Of a stretch of 39,027 bases of DNA, positions 32,949 to 39,027 are shown in pieces; position 1 is the first letter of the stretch; every line of letters starts with the position of its first letter. The stretch spans positions 1 to 39,027 of the forward strand of contig NZ_SSXU01000025.1 in NCBI RefSeq assembly GCF_009469605.1, given 5' to 3'. The translations under genes and the position numbers were made by a program. The notes below the pieces were generated by a model. That model did not search any database, was not told the DNA's origin, and was given only the letters and a program-made list of their open reading frames with translations. Origin of the DNA: Zoogloea sp. 1C4 (GTDB lineage: Bacteria; Pseudomonadota; Gammaproteobacteria; Burkholderiales; Rhodocyclaceae).

Positions 32949-33443
32949 CTAGGCTTTGAGGTTGATCTCGGTTTCGAAAGTCATCGTGCCACGCCCACCC
33001 CCTGTCTTGCCCTGAGGCACATACTCGACAGACACCTTCTGGAAGCTCAGCGCCAGTTCCTCGGTGAGCACCGACGAGTTGCCTCCTTCGCCGCCGCCTA
33101 CGCGATGGTGGGTAAGGCGCCCCTTCTCGATGGTGATTGTGAAGTACTCCAGCGCATCCGCACCGCCAGCCTTGCGCACGGTGAGGACGGCTTTTTTGAT
33201 CAGCTCGTTGTTGCGTAACGCCGACATCAGCGCGGTGGTCGCGCTATCCACCTGTTTAACGATGTGCAGTTGATCGAACGCCGTGCGGGCAACCGCGTTA
33301 CCAAACGCATCTGACGGGCTGTCCATCCCCCACGACCACGACACCACGTCGATCTCGCCAGCGTGCCGCGGGTCCGCCGTCTCGCCCTTGATCGGCCCCT
33401 GCTTCGCGCCGTCAATCTTCAAAAACATGTCGCGCAAGGCCAT
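32949..33443 (-). CDS. hcp: Hcp tube protein (TssD), second paralogue
   Basis: Hcp hexamers stack into the inner tube propelled by the sheath. The 164-residue product has the family start MALRDMFLKIDGAKQGPIKG, then EIDVVSWSWGMDSP, LTVRKAGG and EYFTITIEKG. It differs clearly from the other Hcp encoded just upstream: a longer first loop, VGGGEGGNSS in place of the corresponding loop, and a C-terminal GRGTMTFETEIN tail. It follows the first hcp after 159 bases, suggesting duplication with divergence or recruitment of a second Hcp type. Confidence 0.93.
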   Translation of the reverse strand: MALRDMFLKIDGAKQGPIKGETADPRHAGEIDVVSWSWGMDSPSDAFGNAVARTAFDQLHIVKQVDSATTALMSALRNNELIKKAVLTVRKAGGADALEYFTITIEKGRLTHHRVGGGEGGNSSVLTEELALSFQKVSVEYVPQGKTGGGRGTMTFETEINLKA

Positions 33444-33602
33444 GGTGCTAACCCTTCAGGATACGAATCCAAACCGCAAATATGACTTACTCGGAACGCG
33501 GAATCGATACTCCAGACCCCACAGCGCGTGCCGGAGAAAACCGCATCGCTAGCCAAGCGAAAGGCGCTGGTCACCATCAACCGGCGCCCCCCACAGATGC
33601 CA
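33444..33602. other. Spacer between the two hcp genes
   Basis: The 159-base spacer holds no supported gene and no clear intrinsic terminator. It is long for this otherwise tight operon, so it may contain a separate promoter or a processing site for the downstream hcp. Confidence 0.3.
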
Positions 33603-34091
33603 TCAGCCGCCCGCGGCGTTCTGCGCGATGTCCCAAGCAGCGATCTTCGCGCCGCCTTCCTTGCCGCCCTTGGCACTTTGCGGCTGGTATTCGAACTTGA
33701 ACTCGGCGAAGTTGAGTGTCACGTTTTCAGTCAGGCGATCTTCTCCGCCGCTGCCACCAGTGGTCACCGAAGTTACGATCACTTCCTTCATGGTGATCTT
33801 GATGTATTCAAGAGGATCCTTGCCGGCCTTGCGCACCGTGAGGAGGGCTTCGTCGTAGTGCTCGCCAGAGCAGCAGCCGAGGATCAATGCGTTGCTCGAG
33901 CTATCCACGTATTTGGTGAAGGAGAGATCCTGGACGCTGACCTTGCCACTTCCGCCGCCGCCACCGACATGGGTGGTGCCACTCTGCGACAAGCCCCAAC
34001 TCCAGGCCAGCACATCGATTTCTTTCTTATGAGTCTTATCGGTCGACTCACCTTCAATCGTCTTGATCTTCATGAACATATCGACAGCCAT
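33603..34091 (-). CDS. hcp: Hcp tube protein (TssD), first paralogue
   Basis: The product is a 162-residue Hcp of the common type: MAVDMFMKIKTIEGESTDKT, KEIDVLAWSWGLSQSG, a glycine-rich loop THVGGGGGSGK, VQDLSFTKYVDSSS, LLTVRKAG and FEYQPQ. A strong AGGAG site lies upstream of the ATG at 34091. It lies 115 bases after tssC in the order tssB-tssC-hcp, the usual place of the main tube subunit. CCSGEHYDEALL carries two adjacent cysteines in the mid-helix region, as in several relatives. Confidence 0.95.
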   Translation of the reverse strand: MAVDMFMKIKTIEGESTDKTHKKEIDVLAWSWGLSQSGTTHVGGGGGSGKVSVQDLSFTKYVDSSSNALILGCCSGEHYDEALLTVRKAGKDPLEYIKITMKEVIVTSVTTGGSGGEDRLTENVTLNFAEFKFEYQPQSAKGGKEGGAKIAAWDIAQNAAGG

Positions 34092-34206
34092 TTTCGTCTC
34101 CTAGAGAGTTGAACCACGTGCTACCCGACGACCAGTTGGCCGGTCGCCCCTTTCACCTTTGCAATCACCGGCGACTCTGCCTGAGTGCAGGAGCGCCTGG
34201 CACACC

Positions 34207-35703
34207 TTACCCGGCTTTCTGGGAAGGCAGTTTCGAAACGAGCCGCAGCGAGACCGTGAGGCCTTCAAGCTGATAGTGCGGCCGCAGGAAGAACTTCGAT
34301 GAGTAGTAACCAGGGTTACCCTCGATCTCCTCGACAACGACTTCGGCCGCAGCCAAGGGCCGACGTGCCTTGGTCTGCTCGGTTGAGTGAGCAGGATCGC
34401 CGTCCACATAATTCATGATCCAGTTTTGGAGCCAGCGCTCCATGTCGGGACGCTCCTTAAAGGAGCCAACCTTGTCCCGCACAATGCATTTTAGATAATG
34501 CGCAAAGCGGCAGCAAGCAAAGAGATAGGGCAGGCGCGCGGCCAGATTGGCATTCGCTGTGGCGTCTGGATCGTCGTATTCGGCGGGTTTTTGCAGCGAC
34601 TGCGCGCCGATAAAGGCGGCGAAGTCCGAGTTCTTGCGGTGGATCAGCGGCATGAAGCCACTCTTCGCAAGTTCGGCCTCGCGACGGTCGCTGATCGCGA
34701 TTTCGGTTGGGCATTTCATGTCCACACCGCCGTCGTCCGTCGGGAAGGAATGCACCGGTAGGTTCTGCACCGCGCCGCCCGATTCGACACCGCGGATGCG
34801 CGAACACCAGCCGAACTCCTTGAACGAGCGATTGATGTTCACCGCCATCGCGTAGGCTGCATTAGCCCAAGTGTATTTGCGGTGATCGGCTGCCCCGGTG
34901 TCTTCTTCGAAATCAAAATCGTCAACAGGGCTGGTGCGTGCGCCGTAAGGTAGGCGCGACAGGAAACGCGGCATCGCCAGCCCGATGTAGCGGGCGTCGT
35001 CAGACTCACGCAGTGAGCGCCAGGCGGCGTATTCGGGAGTTGAGAATATCTTGGTGAGATCCCGCGGATTGGCGAGTTCCTGCCATGAATCCATCTGCAT
35101 CACGGTGGGCGACACACCGGCGATGAAGGGAGTGTGGGCAGCCGCAGAAATCTTGGCCATCTCGCCAAGCAAACCGACATCCTGCGGTGAGTGGTCGAAA
35201 TAATAATCGCCGACGAGACAGCCGAAAGGTTCACCGCCAAACTGGCCGTATTCCTCTTCGTACACCTTCTTGAACAGCGGGCTCTGATCCCACGCCGTAC
35301 CCTTGAAGCGCTTGAGCGTCTTGCCCAGATCGTCTTTGGAGATGTTCATGACCCGCACCTTCAGGGTCTCGTCGGATTCGGTGTTGCTGACGAGATAATG
35401 CAGGCCGCGCCACGCGCCTTCGAGCTTCTGGAACTTGTCGTTGTGCAGGATCAGGTTGATCTGCTCTGAGAGCTTTTTGTCGAGTTCGGCGATGATCGCC
35501 TCGATCGATTTCACCACATCCTCGTCGATCAGCCGGGTTTGGGAGAGCGCTTGTTGCGCGAGGGTCTGGACTGCTCGACTGACTTCCTCGCGGGCTTCGT
35601 CCGACTTCGGCTTGAATTCCTTCTGGAGCAGGGAAGCGAAGTCGCTACCCTCGACCGTTACCGCGCTGCCGAGTCCTTCGGCTTGGGTTTGTTGATCGGA
35701 CAT
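34207..35703 (-). CDS. tssC: T6SS sheath protein TssC (VipB)
   Basis: TssC forms the contractile sheath with TssB. I chose the ATG at 35703 (MSDQQTQAEGLGSAV), which has GGAGG eight bases upstream; the open frame continues 32 codons further but without homology. The product is 498 residues. Family landmarks include LILHNDKFQKLEGAWRGLHY, HTPFIAGVSPTVM, and CPTEIAISDRREAELAKSGF with PLIHRKNSDFAAFIGAQSLQ. Nothing is missing, so the sheath should assemble. Confidence 0.96.
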   Translation of the reverse strand: MSDQQTQAEGLGSAVTVEGSDFASLLQKEFKPKSDEAREEVSRAVQTLAQQALSQTRLIDEDVVKSIEAIIAELDKKLSEQINLILHNDKFQKLEGAWRGLHYLVSNTESDETLKVRVMNISKDDLGKTLKRFKGTAWDQSPLFKKVYEEEYGQFGGEPFGCLVGDYYFDHSPQDVGLLGEMAKISAAAHTPFIAGVSPTVMQMDSWQELANPRDLTKIFSTPEYAAWRSLRESDDARYIGLAMPRFLSRLPYGARTSPVDDFDFEEDTGAADHRKYTWANAAYAMAVNINRSFKEFGWCSRIRGVESGGAVQNLPVHSFPTDDGGVDMKCPTEIAISDRREAELAKSGFMPLIHRKNSDFAAFIGAQSLQKPAEYDDPDATANANLAARLPYLFACCRFAHYLKCIVRDKVGSFKERPDMERWLQNWIMNYVDGDPAHSTEQTKARRPLAAAEVVVEEIEGNPGYYSSKFFLRPHYQLEGLTVSLRLVSKLPSQKAG

Positions 35704-35711
35704 TCGAAAAA

Positions 35712-35716
35712 CCTCC
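35712..35716 (-). promoter_or_regulatory. Ribosome-binding site that fixes the tssC start
   Basis: The minus strand reads GGAGG eight bases before the ATG at 35703. This places the tssC start here rather than at the longer open-frame start at 35799, which would overlap tssB. Confidence 0.7.
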
Positions 35717-35782
35717 AGTGCATGCATGCGCCCCTGGCGGGGCAAACGGCTTCGTTCGATGGAAATTGGCGAGGGGATCACC

Positions 35783-36292
35783 TCAACCGGTTGCCTCATC
35801 TTTCGGCTTGGGCGCTGCGGCCAACGATTGGAGCAGGGCCGGATCGTTGAGCACCTTGAGGATCAGTTCCTCGGCGCCGCTCTTGCCATCCATGTAGGTG
35901 ATGAGGTTGGAGAGTTGCTGACGGGCGGTTAGGAGTTTGTTAAGCGCGTCGACCTTACGGGCCACGGCGGCCGGCGAAAAATCGTCCATAGAATCGAAGG
36001 TCAGTTCGACGTTGAGGTTGCCCTCACCGGTCAGCGTATTGGGTACCTGAAAGGCGACGCGGGGCTTCATGGCCTTCATGCGGCTGTCGAAGTTGTCCAC
36101 ATCGATGTCGAGGAACTTGCGATCGGTGACCGGCGCCAGTGGATCGGCCGGCATGCCTGAGAGATCGGACATCACCCCCATCACGAACGGAAGTTGGATC
36201 TTTTTCTCGGCCCCGTAAAGCTCCACGTCGTACTCGATCTGAACGCGGGGTGCCCGGTTGCGGGCTATGAATTTTTGACTACTGCCTGACAT
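35783..36292 (-). CDS. tssB: T6SS sheath protein TssB (VipA)
   Basis: TssB is the small sheath subunit and carries the helix recognised by ClpV or TagJ. The 169-residue product has MSGSSQKFIARNRAPRVQIE, then YDVELYGAEKKIQLPFVMGV with MSDLSGMP, and DIDVDNFDSRMKAMKPRVAF, all typical. CGGAGG lies just upstream of its ATG. It is followed by tssC after 79 bases. Confidence 0.96.
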   Translation of the reverse strand: MSGSSQKFIARNRAPRVQIEYDVELYGAEKKIQLPFVMGVMSDLSGMPADPLAPVTDRKFLDIDVDNFDSRMKAMKPRVAFQVPNTLTGEGNLNVELTFDSMDDFSPAAVARKVDALNKLLTARQQLSNLITYMDGKSGAEELILKVLNDPALLQSLAAAPKPKDEATG

Positions 36293-36325
36293 TTTGGCCT
36301 CCGAGAGACGGATACGTTTGAATCC

Positions 36326-36342
36326 CCGGATACTGCATCCGG
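36326..36342 (-). other. Small hairpin in the tssA-tssB spacer
   Basis: A perfect 6-bp stem (CCGGAT / ATCCGG) with a five-base loop lies in the 63-base spacer between tssA and tssB. It has no T-run, so it may stabilise or process the message ahead of the sheath and tube genes rather than end it. Confidence 0.3.
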
Positions 36343-36355
36343 AGTGCTGCCTTCG

Positions 36356-37402
36356 CTATTCTTCCTCGTCCTTGTTCAACTTCTCGCCGACCACCGTTTC
36401 CGCCTGGATAAGGCCGTCAGGTGCGACGTCCTGCATCAGTTCGAGAAAAGACATGTTCATCATCCTCTGCGCCCGGCGCAACACCAACTGAACCGGGTTG
36501 GTAGGTTCGCTCCGGGAAAGATAATCGCATAAACGACCGAGTGTTTGTATAACGTCCTGGCGGGAGCGGATTTCGCCGGCGACTACCGTGCTCGGTCGCC
36601 CGGCAGCGGTGGCCGCGACCGCTTCCATCGCATCGTTTGAGGCCGAGGCAGTCTCTGCTAGAGGCGCCGACAGACCGATCGCCTGAACGACGCTGGAGAG
36701 CGCGGTTTCCAGCATTTTCAGATTAGGAGCATACGATTCGCCGACCCGCTCGCCGATGATGCGGCCGATGTTTTTCGCTCCGGCCAAGGCTTCGGAAGCG
36801 AGCCCGGGGAGGTTAGGGTTTTCTTTGACGGCCGCGGCGATCAGGCCCGCCAGCTGCGCTTCAGTCAGCTTGGTGCCATCTGCGCCAGGTGACAGACGCC
36901 CTTGGGCGATTTCGATCTCCCGCACCGTAAGCTGGCCGAGACTGCGCGAGCGGAGCACGAAGCTGGAACGCAGATCGGCGATGCCGGCTTCAAGGGACGA
37001 CAGCGGCAGAAGCGCATTGATGCGCATCGTCGGATCGTTGTCCTCGTCGGCCTCAAGCTCAGGATGAACACTGTCCCAGTAGTCTTCGAGCAGTCGATTG
37101 ATCAGCGCCAAGCCATCGGCGATGGCGACAAAGCCGGTGTTATGGAGCAGTGCCCGGGTAAGGTACACGGCCACTCGCAGATCCTTGCTACGGCCAAGGA
37201 GCGCTTCGGCGAGGGACTGCACCACGCCCCAATTGACGTTTGATCCCTGGATCAGGATCGCGTCGCCACCGTCCTTCCGGAATTCCTCGCTGCGCTTCTC
37301 ACGCGACGCCTCCTCGAGGCTCAGGAAATCGAGGTCATCCTCAAGATTGGGGCCGCACGGGCAGTCGTCGGAAATCGGTTCCAACCAAATCTCTATCGTC
37401 AT
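36356..37402 (-). CDS. tssA: T6SS assembly protein TssA
   Basis: TssA guides baseplate docking and tube-sheath polymerisation. The 348-residue product has the ImpA N-terminal domain with DDCPCGPNLEDDLDFLSLEE and WGVVQSLAEALLGRSKDLRV. Its C-terminal part (about 270-345), with QDVIQTLGRLCDYLSRSEP and MNMSFLELMQDVAPDG, resembles short TssA of the Pseudomonas HSI-I type rather than the long TssA with an extended tail. GAGG lies upstream of the ATG at 37402. It is the first gene of the long minus-strand unit, so the main promoter should lie in the 84 bases to 37486. Confidence 0.94.
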   Translation of the reverse strand: MTIEIWLEPISDDCPCGPNLEDDLDFLSLEEASREKRSEEFRKDGGDAILIQGSNVNWGVVQSLAEALLGRSKDLRVAVYLTRALLHNTGFVAIADGLALINRLLEDYWDSVHPELEADEDNDPTMRINALLPLSSLEAGIADLRSSFVLRSRSLGQLTVREIEIAQGRLSPGADGTKLTEAQLAGLIAAAVKENPNLPGLASEALAGAKNIGRIIGERVGESYAPNLKMLETALSSVVQAIGLSAPLAETASASNDAMEAVAATAAGRPSTVVAGEIRSRQDVIQTLGRLCDYLSRSEPTNPVQLVLRRAQRMMNMSFLELMQDVAPDGLIQAETVVGEKLNKDEEE

Positions 37403-37486
37403 GCTTGCCTCGTCTTGAAGATGGAGCCGGACAGCGTGCGGTTACTCAATTTCACTCTAGTCTCCAGTCATCGGGTCGGGAGACGC
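37403..37486 (-). promoter_or_regulatory. Leader of the tssA operon
   Basis: These 84 bases separate the adhesin-like gene from tssA, both on the minus strand. An imperfectly looped GTCTCC/GGAGAC inverted repeat directly follows the adhesin stop and could contribute to termination. The rest should hold the T6SS promoter if there is one. I cannot identify -35/-10 boxes with confidence, and read-through from the upstream gene is possible. Confidence 0.3.
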
Positions 37487-39027
37487 TCACCGCGCCGGGC
37501 CAGCTGCAGGAGCGCACACCACCATCTCGCCGACCATCATGCCGACGCAGCGTTGGCTGGGCGCGACGCCCTGAAAGCGGTCGACTGCCGCCTGCCCAAC
37601 CCGCGTTTCGGTGATGACACCCTTGCGTAGCTGTGCGGCGACGTTCTCGTTTGAGAAACCACTTTCCAACTGCTCCTTGCGAACCTGGTTGAGAATTTCG
37701 GCTACGGCCGTCTGAACTGCGTCATATGCCGACGAATCTTCGATCTTGACCCCGTTGACAACCACTGCCCGGATTGCATTCTTTGGAATGTCAATCGGGA
37801 ATACCAGATAGCGCTTGATCGGGCCGACGGCGTCTTCACCCGGCTGGAGATTGGTGCCGAGATAGACCGGCACCTGCCCGCTGCTGCCTTCCTTGTTGAA
37901 GGGATCGACCGCGATGGTCTGCAGCAAGCTGTTGCTGGTCTGGCCCGCGACAGCACCGAAACTGACCGAGATGGGCACATCAAGAGTTCCGAAGCTGTAC
38001 CCAGACGTGTTCGGTTCGGAGATCACGAAGATTGACGGCAGGATCACGTAATCCTTGTCCTCGGCGCGGGTCGGACCGGTGGCGATGTTGCGTCCGTCGC
38101 CAAAAGCCGTCGCAGCGACGTGAGTCTGGATCTTGCCACCTCCGCCATTGATCGCCCGGGCGATAAGCATCACGCTATCCGCATCGATCGACGGCTTCCT
38201 GACGGACGTCACCGGATCGATACTTCCGGGCGCTACGGTGATGGTGTCCGAAGCAATCGCGACGATGGTCTTGGGCTGATTCGTGCCCTGCCTCTCGTCG
38301 GCCTTGGTAATTGCCGAGATACCACCCTGGATCTGGTTCGTTCCGTCGTGCGTCACAGTCCGGTTGGCACCTGTGGCCTTCGAAAAGACGGAGAGCAGGT
38401 CGCCTAGGCGCGTGGTACTGCGGGAGGGATCGCTCATCGCGACGGAGGCGTCAGCAGACAGGTCGATGGATCCTTTTCCGGTGGCATTCAGCAAGAGCGT
38501 CACGCTCGGACCAGTCAAAATCCGGGCGCCGGCCTGCTGGTAGATGCTGGCGCCGTAAATGGTCAACTTGTTCGGCACGCCGATGGCATTCTGCACCGAA
38601 ACGTTCGACACCGCACTCGATCCCATCACTGCATCAGAGATGATCTCAAGGGAACCGCTTCCAGTGATGGACAGGTTGCCGAGCGGAATCGCGTTTGGGC
38701 TCCGGATTCTGGAGGTGGTATTCGTCAGCGCCATGCTGCCGGAAACCTCAATCTCGTCGGCAAAGAGTTGCGTATCCCCTGTTTCCAGGGTCACAGCGAG
38801 CTTGCCATGGTCACTGGCAATCACAGTCGTTCCGCCGGTCACCACCAAGGGCGCGCGGAACAGGTTGGCGCCGGTGGAGAGGTCAATTCCGTTACTGCCC
38901 GCATCGACGGTGGCGGTGCCGGTCACGGCCAGCGCACCAGTCTGGCTGACCGGGCCGGCGGCGGTGGCGTTGAGGTTGCCGCCGATGGAGCTGGTGCCGA
39001 AGACGAGCGCGCCGCCGGCGTGATAGG
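37487..39027 (-). CDS. C-terminal part of a filamentous-hemagglutinin-like large surface protein (5' end outside window)
   Basis: The frame is open from the right window edge to a stop at 37487, giving at least 513 residues. The first part has the repetitive beta-helix character of FHA-type adhesins (VSQTGALAVTGTATVDAGSN, GNLSITGSGSLEII, GSIDLSADASVAM), with many short Gly/Ser/Asn turns. The final 170 residues are less repetitive (SEPNTSGYSFGTLDVPISVS, KRYLVFPIDIPKNAIRAVVV) and end in a two-cysteine stretch, RCVGMMVGEMVVCAP. Such proteins are normally exported by a two-partner system; no partner is in the window. It has no obvious link to the T6SS apart from position. Confidence 0.75.
   Translation of the reverse strand, partial: YHAGGALVFGTSSIGGNLNATAAGPVSQTGALAVTGTATVDAGSNGIDLSTGANLFRAPLVVTGGTTVIASDHGKLAVTLETGDTQLFADEIEVSGSMALTNTTSRIRSPNAIPLGNLSITGSGSLEIISDAVMGSSAVSNVSVQNAIGVPNKLTIYGASIYQQAGARILTGPSVTLLLNATGKGSIDLSADASVAMSDPSRSTTRLGDLLSVFSKATGANRTVTHDGTNQIQGGISAITKADERQGTNQPKTIVAIASDTITVAPGSIDPVTSVRKPSIDADSVMLIARAINGGGGKIQTHVAATAFGDGRNIATGPTRAEDKDYVILPSIFVISEPNTSGYSFGTLDVPISVSFGAVAGQTSNSLLQTIAVDPFNKEGSSGQVPVYLGTNLQPGEDAVGPIKRYLVFPIDIPKNAIRAVVVNGVKIEDSSAYDAVQTAVAEILNQVRKEQLESGFSNENVAAQLRKGVITETRVGQAAVDRFQGVAPSQRCVGMMVGEMVVCAPAAGPAR

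Noticed and set aside
1-39027. CRISPR arrays, tRNA, rRNA and phage integrase genes
   Set aside because: No regularly spaced repeats, no cloverleaf or rRNA-like sequence and no integrase frame was seen. The phage-like genes present (gp25, VgrG, sheath) are explained by the T6SS.

Overview
The window is a GC-rich accessory region from a Gram-negative proteobacterium. Gene content (TssJ lipoprotein, an outer-membrane-anchored secretion machine, IS66/IS481/IS701-type insertion sequences) and codon style suggest a betaproteobacterium, perhaps Azoarcus/Thauera-like. That placement is inference; no rRNA, tRNA or housekeeping gene fixes the taxon. Almost the whole window is one type VI secretion system (T6SS) locus with its effectors, flanked by a nest of insertion sequences on the left and the 3' end of a giant surface/adhesin-type gene on the right.

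Layout. Bases 1-1563 hold three insertion sequences, apparently nested: the edge of an IS66-family element, an IS481-family element and the 5' stub of an IS701-family transposase. Bases 1692-11070 (+ strand) are a tight operon: tssJ, tssK, tssL (with OmpA-like domain), tssM, tagF and a PpkA-type Ser/Thr kinase. Converging on it from the minus strand are the PP2C phosphatase and the FHA protein TagH, which complete a threonine-phosphorylation control pathway. Bases 14083-20557 (minus) form an effector region: a muramidase with a secreted partner, a 5'-truncated Rhs protein with a small partner, and a PAAR-like DUF4150 protein followed by a GH-E-type nuclease and a SUFU-family partner. From 20559 to 37402 (minus) lie the DUF2169 adaptor, VgrG, a TPR-methyltransferase, an M15 peptidase with a secreted partner, ClpV, TssG, TssF, TssE, TagJ, two different Hcp proteins, TssC, TssB and TssA. 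The last 1.5 kb is the C-terminal part of a filamentous-hemagglutinin-like protein that runs off the window.

How it works together (family knowledge). TssJ, L and M form the membrane complex. TssK, F, G, E and VgrG form the baseplate, TssA caps or primes assembly, TssB/C form the contractile sheath around the Hcp tube, and ClpV recycles the sheath with TagJ as accessory. The kinase, phosphatase, TagH and TagF would set when the machine fires. DUF2169 would load the DUF4150 tip and its nuclease onto VgrG. All thirteen core tss functions are present and open, so the machine looks intact.

The most interesting parts are the four candidate toxin-immunity modules. Two carry partners I cannot assign to a known family. 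The Rhs and muramidase genes have lost or unclear 5' ends, and the toxin-side genes are visibly more AT-rich than the apparatus genes. Other points are an SD-sequestering hairpin in the IS66 leader, a repeated DPF/DPL motif array in TagH, and a short repeat that links the IS701 stub to the effector region.
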